Of a stretch of DNA of 5,309 nt, positions 1 to 5,309 are shown piece after piece. This stretch comes from Polaromonas sp. YR568. GTDB lineage: Bacteria; Pseudomonadota; Gammaproteobacteria; Burkholderiales; Burkholderiaceae. Each line of letters opens with the position of its first letter. Position 1 is the first letter of the stretch. The notes beneath the pieces are model-generated. The model was not told where the DNA came from, did not search any database, and saw nothing but the letters and a program-made list of their open reading frames with translations. The translations under genes were made by a program, and so were the position numbers. The stretch lies in assembly GCA_945871335.1 (NCBI GenBank), contig CAMBWM010000172.1, forward strand, positions 1 through 5,309. The letters run 5' to 3'.

Positions 1-254
1 ATGGGTTTCTCGGATCTGGAAAGACGTGTTGGCGTGCCCGGCCTAATTGTTTTGAAGGGCATGAGGCTTTCATAGCCACCACTGTTGGTCCAGACGATAA
101 ATTCATTGCTGCCAGCCTGTGCAAGCGATGGTGCCGCTGGGTATGAACGTGCTTTACCCAGTAAAGCCTCATCAATTTCGGCGTGTGAAGGCAGATAGAT
201 GAAGGCAGCCAATGTGGCAAAAACCAATCTGACGTAGGTTGATCGCATGTTCAT
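1..254 (-). CDS. Hypothetical secreted protein, 5' part only (C-terminus beyond the window edge)
   Basis: An open frame without stops runs from an ATG at 254 (second ATG in frame at 248) to the window edge, giving 84 residues. The N-terminus reads as a Sec signal peptide: MNMRSTYVR with two arginines, the hydrophobic core LVFATLAAFIYLP, then an SHA|E cleavage site near residue 25. The mature part starts EIDEALLGKARSYP and contains FIVWTNSGGYESLMPFKTI. I do not recognise the family. It follows the transglycosylase gene on the same strand after 31 bases, so it may be co-transcribed. No good Shine-Dalgarno sequence is visible before either ATG. Three of its six arginines use AGA or AGG, unlike the CGC-rich neighbours, which hints at weak selection, recent acquisition or decay. 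The signal peptide is the main reason to believe it is real; whether it is intact cannot be judged here. Confidence 0.6.
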   Translation of the reverse strand, partial: MNMRSTYVRLVFATLAAFIYLPSHAEIDEALLGKARSYPAAPSLAQAGSNEFIVWTNSGGYESLMPFKTIRPGTPTRLSRSEKP

Positions 255-264
255 TTCACAATCA

Positions 265-290
265 CTTGAGTTACCCAGAGCAAACTCAAG
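265..290 (-). repeat. Perfect 8-bp inverted repeat at the end of mltB
   Basis: CTTGAGTT (265-272) and AACTCAAG (283-290) are perfect inverted complements around a 10-base loop. The structure spans the mltB stop codon (286-288) and lies just upstream of the next minus-strand start at 254. On the transcript no run of U follows it (the next bases are TGATTGTGAA), so it is not a classical Rho-independent terminator. It could stabilise the mltB 3' end or limit read-through and translation into the small downstream gene. The repeat is directly visible; the function is inferred. Confidence 0.45.
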
Positions 291-1551
291 GGCGGTTTTT
301 CATTTCCCGCGCCACGGCCTGCCCCAGTTCAATCACCGCCATGGCGTAGTAGCTGCTCCAGTTGTAGCGCGTGATGACGTAAAAATTATCAGTCCCGGCG
401 ACGAAGCTGGGTGCGTTGGGGCCGTTGAGCAGCTCGATCAGGGCCAGTGGTCCCTTGTGCTCTAGGGCTGCGCCTTCAAGAACTGCGCCCTTGGCGGTGA
501 AGCTGGCCACGCTGAAGGTCGGCAGAATGTCCGGAGCCATCAGAGCGTCCATGTCCAGGCGCTCTTTGTCAAAGCTCACCGGGTAGTGCGTGGGCATGCC
601 GGTTTGCCAGTTGAAGGCCTTGAAGTAGCTGGCCACCGAGCCGATGGCGTCGGCCGGGCTGTTGAGCAGGTCTATCTTGTCGTCACCGTCAAAGTCCACG
701 GCAAAGCGCACCCAGCTGGAGGGCATGAATTGCGGCAGCCCCATGGCGCCGGCGTAACTGCCCAGCGCCAGCATCGGGTCGGCGCCCAGGCGGTTTTGAT
801 GGCTCAAAAATTGCTCAAGCTCGCGTTTGAAAAATTCACTGCGCTCTTGCGCCCGCGGATGCGATGCCGGAAAGTCAAAGGCCAGTGTGGTCAGCGCGTC
901 CATCACGCGAAAGCTGCCGGTGTTTTGTCCGTAGATCGTCTCTACGCCGATGATGCCAACGATGATCTCTTGCGGCACGCCGTATTCTTTTTCGGCCCGT
1001 GCCAGCGTGGCAGCATGGCTTTGCCAGAACTTCAGGCCGGCGGCAATGCGCGCGTCGTCAATGAAGCGGCTGCGGTAGACCGCCCAGTTTTTGACAAACG
1101 GCTGGGTGGGTGGCTGCATCAGCTTGACCACGGCCGGGCTGAAGCGGGCTTGTCCGATGGCGCGCCGCACCCACGCTGGAGGCAGATTGCGCTGCGCTGC
1201 CGTGTTGTCGGCAAACAGCATGGCTTCGGGGCGGCTGGCGTAGGCCGGTCCGCTGGCTTGCGAGATGCGAGTCGCTTTGCGTACCGTTTTCTGCGCATGG
1301 GCGCTGCGCCCCTTGTGTGCGGACTTTTTGGACGCCTTACTCGCACTTGAGGCGGGCTTGGTGAGCTCGGCAGGCGCGGGGGTGAGGGTGGGTGCTGCGG
1401 GGGTTTGGGCCGAGCTGAGCGGGCTGACCAGTGCCATCAAGAACATGCAAGCCAAAGTACCGGCTCGCAGGGGCAAGCTGAGCTCTGGGGCAGGGGTTCT
1501 AAAAAAAGAAGATGGCAGTTTGGTCAAAAAAATCCCCGGACATGGTCGCAT
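286..1551 (-). CDS. mltB: Lytic murein transglycosylase B (MltB/Slt35 type, GH103)
   Basis: The enzyme cleaves the MurNAc-GlcNAc bond of peptidoglycan, leaving 1,6-anhydro-MurNAc, in the periplasm. Numbered from the ATG at 1551 (421 residues), a basic N-terminus and hydrophobic stretch (about 35-48, MFLMALVSPLSSA) form a signal peptide or anchor. A low-complexity Ala/Pro/Ser/Lys linker follows (about 49-105). The catalytic domain has YGVPQEIIVGIIGVETIYGQ, with the expected catalytic Glu at 204, then SYAGAMGLPQFMPSSW (265-280), an EF-hand-like DFDGDDKIDL (286-295) matching the calcium loop of Slt35, and the C-terminal FYVITRYNWSSYYAMAV (390-406). It is longer than E. coli MltB (361 residues) mainly through the linker. 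There is no lipobox in the right place: the only nearby cysteine precedes the hydrophobic core, so it is probably not a lipoprotein. The frame also allows a TTG start at 1566 and internal TTG/ATG starts near 1476 and 1446; no strong ribosome binding site decides between them. It is divergent from the deacetylase gene. Confidence 0.93.
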   Translation of the reverse strand: MRPCPGIFLTKLPSSFFRTPAPELSLPLRAGTLACMFLMALVSPLSSAQTPAAPTLTPAPAELTKPASSASKASKKSAHKGRSAHAQKTVRKATRISQASGPAYASRPEAMLFADNTAAQRNLPPAWVRRAIGQARFSPAVVKLMQPPTQPFVKNWAVYRSRFIDDARIAAGLKFWQSHAATLARAEKEYGVPQEIIVGIIGVETIYGQNTGSFRVMDALTTLAFDFPASHPRAQERSEFFKRELEQFLSHQNRLGADPMLALGSYAGAMGLPQFMPSSWVRFAVDFDGDDKIDLLNSPADAIGSVASYFKAFNWQTGMPTHYPVSFDKERLDMDALMAPDILPTFSVASFTAKGAVLEGAALEHKGPLALIELLNGPNAPSFVAGTDNFYVITRYNWSSYYAMAVIELGQAVAREMKNRP

Positions 1552-1606
1552 TGTGAGTCCGGGCAAACCAGACAGACAGGGCTTGCAGGAGCTTGCACGC
1601 AGCCTG

Positions 1607-1637
1607 ATTTTAGGGTCGCTGGCGCTGCGCCACTCAA
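1607..1637 (-). promoter_or_regulatory. Candidate sigma-70 promoter for mltB
   Basis: On the minus strand a TAAAAT box (1607-1612, five of six to the -10 consensus) is preceded by TTGAGT (1632-1637, four of six to the -35 consensus) with a long 19-base spacer. Transcription would begin near 1600, about 50 bases before the ATG at 1551. The spacer holds the small inverted repeat TGGCG-CAG-CGCCA (1620-1632). The boxes are visible; activity is inferred, and the long spacer suggests a weak or activator-dependent promoter. Confidence 0.35.
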
Positions 1638-1671
1638 AGTGCGGCGTGGTAAGCTAAATTCTCAAGCGCAT

Positions 1672-1705
1672 GTGCCCCTTACAGATGGGGGGCGCCGGTT
1701 TTTTT
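1672..1705 (+). terminator. Hairpin plus T7 tract upstream of the deacetylase gene (terminator-like or attenuator-like)
   Basis: On the plus strand GTGCCCC (1672-1678) pairs with GGGGCGC (1689-1695), one pair being G-T, around a 10-base loop. After CGG comes a run of seven T's (1699-1705). The layout resembles a Rho-independent terminator, but no plus-strand gene lies upstream. It could stop antisense transcription from the mltB side, or act as a leader attenuator if the promoter of the plus-strand genes lies before it. The three bases between stem and T run, and the long loop, make it imperfect. Confidence 0.3.
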
Positions 1706-1730
1706 GCATGAACCCTGGGGTCTGATTTTT

Positions 1731-2684
1731 ATGTCTGTGACTGGTTATTTCACCCATGCCGATTGCCGTAAACACGAGATGGGGCCGGGTCACCCTGAAT
1801 GCCCGGAGCGGCTCGATGCGATTGAAGACCGGCTGCTGATCACGGGCGTGTCGGATGCGCTGGAACGGCGCGAAGCCCCCGAAGCGCCGTTGGCTGACAT
1901 TGAGCTGGCGCATGGCCGCATGATGGTGGCGGAGATGCTCGGGCTCTCAGAGCAGTTGGCCGAAGAAATCGCGGCCGGCGGTCCCCGCTACGCACAACTG
2001 GACCCGGACACTGCCCTCAATGTGCACAGCTGGAGCGCCGTGTTGCGCGCTGCCGGCGCTGTGCTGGCCGCCACTGACGCGGTGATCGCTGGTGAAATGG
2101 AAAACGCTTTTTGTGCGGTGCGCCCGCCCGGCCACCATGCCTGCCGTGACAGGGCCATGGGCTTTTGTTTTGTCAACAGCGTTGCAGTGGCCGCTAAATA
2201 TGCGCTCGAGCGCCACGGTTTGGAGCGGGTGGCGATTGTTGACTTTGATGTTCACCACGGCAACGGCACCGAGGACATCATTCGCGGTGACGAACGTATT
2301 TTGATGGTGAGCTTTTTTCAGCACCCCTTTTACCCGCACAGCGGCTTTGACAGCCCCGATGACAACATGGTCAACTTGCCCATGCCGGCCTACACCAAGG
2401 GCCCCGCCGTGCGCGAGAAGATTGAACAGTCATGGATCCCCCGCCTGGAGGAATTCAAACCACAGATGATTTTCATCAGCGCTGGTTTTGACGCGCACCG
2501 CGAAGACGATCTTGGCCAAATGGGTCTGGTGGAGCAGGACTACGCCTGGATCACGCAGCGCATCAAGGACGTGGCTAGGCGTCACGCCAAGGGCCGCATT
2601 GTGTCGTCGCTTGAAGGCGGCTACAACCTGAGCGCACTCGGGCGCAGCGTGGAGTCGCACATTCGGGTGCTGGCCGACCTTTGA
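1731..2684 (+). CDS. Histone deacetylase family protein (class II HDAC-like zinc amidohydrolase)
   Basis: This 317-residue cytoplasmic enzyme belongs to the arginase/deacetylase fold family, which removes acetyl groups from lysines, polyamines or other acetylated amines using zinc. Motifs in order: MGPGHPECPERL (17-28); RPPGHHA with the tandem catalytic histidines 135-136; VDFDVHHGNGT with zinc ligands Asp173 and His175 and charge-relay Asp171; AGFDAH with the third zinc ligand Asp254; and EGGYN with the catalytic Tyr298. All key residues are present, so it should be active. It resembles bacterial HDAH and AcuC-type proteins; the natural substrate cannot be told from sequence. The ATG at 1731 is preferred: it puts GYFTHADCR close to the N-terminus, as in relatives, with a weak GGGG element about 10 bases upstream. 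A TTG at 1704 would add nine residues (MHEPWGLIF) that look like non-coding leader. It is first in a same-strand run with the channel and etfBA genes. Confidence 0.92.
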   Translation: MSVTGYFTHADCRKHEMGPGHPECPERLDAIEDRLLITGVSDALERREAPEAPLADIELAHGRMMVAEMLGLSEQLAEEIAAGGPRYAQLDPDTALNVHSWSAVLRAAGAVLAATDAVIAGEMENAFCAVRPPGHHACRDRAMGFCFVNSVAVAAKYALERHGLERVAIVDFDVHHGNGTEDIIRGDERILMVSFFQHPFYPHSGFDSPDDNMVNLPMPAYTKGPAVREKIEQSWIPRLEEFKPQMIFISAGFDAHREDDLGQMGLVEQDYAWITQRIKDVARRHAKGRIVSSLEGGYNLSALGRSVESHIRVLADL

Positions 2685-2687
2685 TTT

Positions 2688-2703
2688 CACACAGTGTGTT
2701 TTT
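2688..2703 (+). repeat. Small CACAC-A-GTGTG inverted repeat followed by T5
   Basis: Three bases after the deacetylase stop codon, CACAC (2688-2692) and GTGTG (2694-2698) form an inverted repeat around a single A, followed by five T's (2699-2703). As RNA it could only form a four-pair stem with a CAG loop, too weak for an efficient terminator. It may be a protein-binding dyad or chance. It lies within the 42-base gap before the channel gene. Confidence 0.25.
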
Positions 2704-2726
2704 CCAATTTTTTCGAGGTTTGAGGT

Positions 2727-3986
2727 ATGGCCAATATCGGCAGTCTTGACGCCTGGTTCCTGGCCTTGGTGCAGCCTCCGGCTTTGGTCGAATTGACGGC
2801 GTTGGCCGCTTGCATAGGTTTGGCTTGGCTGTTGACCGCTCTGGCCCGCCAGACCGCAGGCGAACATGACACGCGGTCGATTTGGTTTGGACACAAAGTT
2901 TTAGACGGCGTGATGTTTCCCCTGCTGCTGCTGAGCCTGGCTTATGCGTCGCGCGCCATCTTGCTGCCCTATGGGCCCATCACAATTTTTAAGGTGGCGA
3001 TTCCGGTGCTGGTGGCGCTGGCCGTGATCCGGCTTGGCGTCAAGGTTTTGCAAGTGGCCTTCAGCAATGCGCCTGTTGTGCGTGCGCTCGAGCGCACCAT
3101 CTCCTGGCTGGTCTGGCTGGCAATGGTGCTGTGGGTCAGTGGCTTGCTGCCGCTGATACTGGACGAGCTGGACACCATCACTTGGCATGTTGGGGGTTCC
3201 AAGCTGTCTGTGCGCACGCTGATAGAGGGTGCGCTGATAACCGGCCTGGTTTTGATTGTGGCTTTGTGGGTTTCTTCAGCGATTGAAACGCGCCTGCTGC
3301 GCTCGGCCACCGGCAGCGACTTGTCGCTACGCAAAGCTTTCAGTAATGCAACCCGGGCACTGCTGGTGTTTGTCGGCTTGCTGGTGGCCCTGTCAGTGGT
3401 TGGCATTGACCTGACGGCCTTGTCGGTCTTGGGTGGCGCGGTGGGCGTGGGCATTGGCTTTGGCCTGCAAAAACTGGCGGCCAGCTATGTCAGCGGCCTT
3501 GTCATGCTGACCGAGCGCAGCGTGCGCATTGGCGACAGCGTGCGGGTGGACGGTTTTGAAGGGCGTATCACCGACATCAATGCGCGTTACACCGTATTGC
3601 GCGCGCTGAACGGGCGCGAGTCCATCGTGCCTAACGAAATGTTTATCAGCAATCGCATTGAAAACCTATCGCTGGCCGACAGCCATGTGTCCTTGTCAAG
3701 CGTGGTGTCCGTGGCCTATGACAGCGACGTGGACCTGGTGCTACAACTGCTGACACAGGCCGCGGCGGGCCAGCAGCGCGTGCTCAGTGAGCCGGCACCC
3801 TCGGCCAACCTCAGTAATTTCGGGCCGGACGGCCTGGAGTTCACCCTGAATTTCTGGATTGCCGACCCTGAAAACGGTCAGCTTAATGTGCGCTCGCTTG
3901 TTAATCTCGCCATCTTAAAGGCCTTGCGTGCAAATGGCGTAGAAATCCCAGTGACTTCGCGTCCGGCACAGCCGCATAGAATGTAA
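2727..3986 (+). CDS. MscS-family mechanosensitive ion channel, multi-pass
   Basis: This 419-residue inner-membrane channel should open under membrane tension and release solutes during hypo-osmotic shock. Hydrophobic segments lie near residues 20-40, 61-80, 87-109, 123-147, 165-184, 208-226 and 229-260, so there are more helices than the three of E. coli MscS (286 residues); the size is closer to YbdG (415). The last helix is the Gly/Ala-rich pore helix of the family ([20 protein letters not shown], 235-254). The beta domain follows with [20 protein letters not shown] (268-287) and the hallmark [19 protein letters not shown] (298-316). The soluble alpha/beta region ends with [11 protein letters not shown] (402-412), the counterpart of the GIEIPFPQ ending of MscS proteins. 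The ATG at 2727 has a GAGG at 2715-2718, eight bases upstream. Its gene lies 42 bases after the deacetylase gene and 47 before etfB, so co-transcription is plausible but a functional link is not shown. Confidence 0.93.
   Translation: MANIGSLDAWFLALVQPPALVELTALAACIGLAWLLTALARQTAGEHDTRSIWFGHKVLDGVMFPLLLLSLAYASRAILLPYGPITIFKVAIPVLVALAVIRLGVKVLQVAFSNAPVVRALERTISWLVWLAMVLWVSGLLPLILDELDTITWHVGGSKLSVRTLIEGALITGLVLIVALWVSSAIETRLLRSATGSDLSLRKAFSNATRALLVFVGLLVALSVVGIDLTALSVLGGAVGVGIGFGLQKLAASYVSGLVMLTERSVRIGDSVRVDGFEGRITDINARYTVLRALNGRESIVPNEMFISNRIENLSLADSHVSLSSVVSVAYDSDVDLVLQLLTQAAAGQQRVLSEPAPSANLSNFGPDGLEFTLNFWIADPENGQLNVRSLVNLAILKALRANGVEIPVTSRPAQPHRM
3951..3982 (+). promoter_or_regulatory. Candidate promoter for etfBA inside the 3' end of the channel gene
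   Basis: TAGAAT (3977-3982) matches five of six -10 bases. The best -35 is GTGACT (3951-3956), four of six, with a 20-base spacer, which is longer than usual. Transcription would start near 3989, placing the palindrome at 3990-4003 right over the start site, as expected for an operator. The boxes overlap the coding end of the channel gene. Weak evidence from pattern matching only. Confidence 0.3.
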
Positions 3987-3989
3987 GGC

Positions 3990-4003
3990 TGACGTTCACG
4001 TCA
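3990..4003. promoter_or_regulatory. Perfect 14-base palindrome upstream of etfB, candidate operator
   Basis: TGACGT-TC-ACGTCA consists of two perfect 6-base arms with a 2-base centre. It is located between the channel stop codon (3984-3986) and the etfB start (4034). Symmetry, size and position fit a binding site for a dimeric regulator. From memory, MerR-type LiuR regulators of branched-chain amino-acid catabolism in gamma- and betaproteobacteria use palindromes built on an ACGT-NN-ACGT core, and ETF genes have been proposed as members of such regulons. The palindrome is directly seen; the regulator assignment is inference. Confidence 0.5.
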
Positions 4004-4033
4004 ACCCCGATCAATCACTTTTGGAGACCTCAG

Positions 4034-4783
4034 ATGAAGGTTCTGGTACCCGTCAAACGCGTGGTGGACTACAACGTCAAGGTGCGCGTCAAATCTGACG
4101 GCAGCGGTGTGGACATCGCCAACGTCAAGATGAGCATGAATCCTTTTGACGAAATTGCCGTCGAAGAAGCCACCCGGCTCAAAGAAAAAGGCGCCGCCAC
4201 CGAAGTCATTGCCGTGAGCTGCGGCGTGACGCAATGCCAGGAAACTCTGCGCACTGCCATGGCCATCGGCGCGGACCGCGCCATTTTGGTGGACACCGCT
4301 GAAGAGCTGCAGCCGCTGGCTGTGGCCAAGTTACTCAAAGCGCTGGTTGAGAAAGAACAGCCTCAATTGGTGATACTGGGCAAGCAAGCCATTGACGATG
4401 ACTGCAACCAAACTGGCCAGATGCTCGCCGCCTTGCTGGGCTGGCCGCAAGCCACCTTTGCCTCCAAGGTCGAGATCGTCGATGGTAAGGCCATCGTCAG
4501 CCGAGAAGTCGATGGCGGCTCCGAAACTCTCTCGCTGACGCTGCCTGCCATAGTCACCACTGACTTGCGCCTGAATGAGCCGCGTTATGTGACGCTGCCC
4601 AACATCATGAAGGCCAAGAAAAAGCAGATGGACACCTTCAAGCCGGAAGACTTGGGTGTGAATGTGCAACCGCGCATTAAGACCCTTAAGGTCAGCGAGC
4701 CGCCTAAGCGCAGCGCCGGTGTCAAGGTGGCCGATGTGGCCGCCTTGGTCGATAAATTGAAAAACGAAGCGAAGGTAATCTGA
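4034..4783 (+). CDS. etfB: Electron transfer flavoprotein beta subunit
   Basis: EtfB pairs with EtfA to form the soluble ETF heterodimer, which carries electrons from acyl-CoA dehydrogenases to ETF:quinone oxidoreductase. EtfB contributes the AMP-binding part and the dehydrogenase-docking loop. The 249 residues match the usual length of about 250. Visible features are the N-terminal [25 protein letters not shown] (36-46), the AMP-site region [17 protein letters not shown] (116-132), the family signature around [20 protein letters not shown] (157-176), and the recognition loop [10 protein letters not shown] (188-197), whose leucine docks into partner dehydrogenases in the human protein. The loop is nearly identical to that of mitochondrial ETF, indicating the housekeeping group I type rather than a bifurcating or nitrogen-fixation FixA type. 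The start at 4034 has a TTGGAGA ribosome binding site at 4021-4027. A palindrome at 3990-4003 probably regulates it. It is followed by etfA after two bases. Confidence 0.97.
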   Translation: MKVLVPVKRVVDYNVKVRVKSDGSGVDIANVKMSMNPFDEIAVEEATRLKEKGAATEVIAVSCGVTQCQETLRTAMAIGADRAILVDTAEELQPLAVAKLLKALVEKEQPQLVILGKQAIDDDCNQTGQMLAALLGWPQATFASKVEIVDGKAIVSREVDGGSETLSLTLPAIVTTDLRLNEPRYVTLPNIMKAKKKQMDTFKPEDLGVNVQPRIKTLKVSEPPKRSAGVKVADVAALVDKLKNEAKVI

Positions 4784-4785
4784 CC

Positions 4786-5309
4786 ATGACTGCTCTTGTC
4801 ATTGCTGAACACGACAACGCCAGCATCAAGCCGGCAACCCTTAACACCGTGACCGCTGCTGCCCAGTGTGGTGGTGAAGTCCATGTGCTGGTGGCCGGCT
4901 TGAACGCTGGCGCCGCTGCCCAAGCCGCCAGCCGGATTGCGGGTGTGAGCAAGGTGATTCATGTCGAGGGTGTGCACTTCGAGCACGGACTGGCTGAAAA
5001 CATGGCCACCCAAGTGCTGTCGCTGGCACCGGCTTATTCGCACATTCTGTTTCCGGCCACGGCCTCGGGTAAGAACATCGCGCCGCGCGTGGCTGCCACC
5101 CTTGACGCCGGACAAATTTCGGACATCACCAAGGTCGAAAGCCAGGACACCTTCGAGCGCCCCATTTATGCCGGCAACGCGATTGCCACAGTGCAAAGCC
5201 TGGATGCGGTCAAGGTGATCACCGTGCGCACCACCGGCTTTGATCCCGCAGCTGCTGCGGGTGGCTCAGCCGCCATCGACGTGGTCAGCGGCGTGGCTGA
5301 CAGCGGTAA
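4786..5309 (+). CDS. etfA: Electron transfer flavoprotein alpha subunit, N-terminal part (cut by the window end)
   Basis: EtfA binds the FAD of the ETF heterodimer through its C-terminal domain. Only 174 codons are present of about 310, so the FAD-binding domain lies outside the window. The visible part is the N-terminal alpha/beta domain: MTALVIAEHDNASIKPATLN, GGEVHVLVAG (29-38), AGVSKVIHVE (52-61), the conserved HILFPATASGKNIAPRVAA (86-104), SDITKVE (112-118), and FERPIYAGNAIATVQS (124-139), which are all typical of EtfA. The ATG at 4786 follows the etfB stop by two bases, with a GAAGG ribosome binding site at 4771-4775 inside the end of etfB, so the two are almost certainly co-transcribed and translated in balance. 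An Ala/Gly-rich stretch (residues 153-161) leads towards the missing half. The TAA at the very end of the window is out of frame and does not end the gene. Confidence 0.96.
   Translation, partial: MTALVIAEHDNASIKPATLNTVTAAAQCGGEVHVLVAGLNAGAAAQAASRIAGVSKVIHVEGVHFEHGLAENMATQVLSLAPAYSHILFPATASGKNIAPRVAATLDAGQISDITKVESQDTFERPIYAGNAIATVQSLDAVKVITVRTTGFDPAAAAGGSAAIDVVSGVADSG

Noticed and set aside
1..75. Plus-strand ATG at base 1 opening a 24-codon frame
   Set aside because: It is very short, its upstream context is missing, and it is antisense to a frame with a good signal peptide.
586..1350. Long plus-strand open frame (254 codons) opposite mltB
   Set aside because: It lies wholly antisense to a well-recognised transglycosylase, its translation has no recognisable motif, and its length is explained by high GC and codon bias of the real gene.
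1434..1460. Lipobox in MltB (TLAC)
   Set aside because: The cysteine precedes the hydrophobic core instead of following it, so it cannot be a signal peptidase II site.
1581..1597. Direct repeat GCTTGCA-GGA-GCTTGCA in the divergent region
   Set aside because: Two seven-base copies ten bases apart could be a regulator site, but with only two short copies and no further support it is more likely chance.
1704..1730. TTG start for the deacetylase adding nine residues
   Set aside because: The extension MHEPWGLIF is not like the family N-terminus, the TTG lies in the T run of the upstream hairpin, and an ATG in frame at 1731 fits better.
4585..5196. Minus-strand open frame of 203 codons opposite etfB/etfA
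   Set aside because: It is antisense to two clear ETF genes and crosses their junction; the translation looks like a shadow, rich in Gly/His/Arg without any domain.
5307..5309. TAA at the window end read as the etfA stop codon
   Set aside because: It is out of frame with the ATG at 4786; the in-frame codon at 5305-5307 is GGT and the next codon is incomplete.

Overview
The window looks like ordinary chromosomal DNA from a betaproteobacterium, most likely a Comamonadaceae member of the Rhodoferax/Polaromonas kind. This rests on the moderately high GC content, the character of the proteins, and my recollection that a deacetylase, an MscS-type channel and etfBA sit together in that group. It is not a database result. 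I see no tRNA, rRNA, CRISPR array, insertion sequence or phage gene.

Layout. The left part is read on the minus strand. It holds a membrane-bound or periplasmic lytic murein transglycosylase B (286-1551). Just downstream of it, after 31 bases, is the 5' part of a small secreted protein of unknown function (1-254), cut by the window edge. A divergent intergenic region of about 180 bases (1552-1730) carries a plausible promoter for the transglycosylase and, facing the other way, a hairpin followed by seven T's. The right part is read entirely on the plus strand: a class II histone-deacetylase-like zinc amidohydrolase (1731-2684), a multi-pass MscS-family mechanosensitive channel (2727-3986), the electron transfer flavoprotein beta subunit etfB (4034-4783), and the N-terminal 174 codons of the alpha subunit etfA (4786 to the window end). 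Gaps are 42, 47 and 2 bases, with no strong terminator between them.

How the genes work together. etfB and etfA form one functional unit: the heterodimer takes electrons from acyl-CoA dehydrogenases and passes them to ETF:quinone oxidoreductase. The deacetylase and channel genes may be co-transcribed with it, but no shared pathway is evident. A perfect 14-base palindrome, TGACGT-TC-ACGTCA, lies 30 bases before etfB and suggests that etfBA has its own regulated promoter, plausibly tied to fatty-acid or branched-chain amino-acid catabolism. This is the most useful regulatory lead in the window. I found no convincing new multi-gene system; the leads are the palindrome, the uncharacterised secreted ORF, and a few hairpins.
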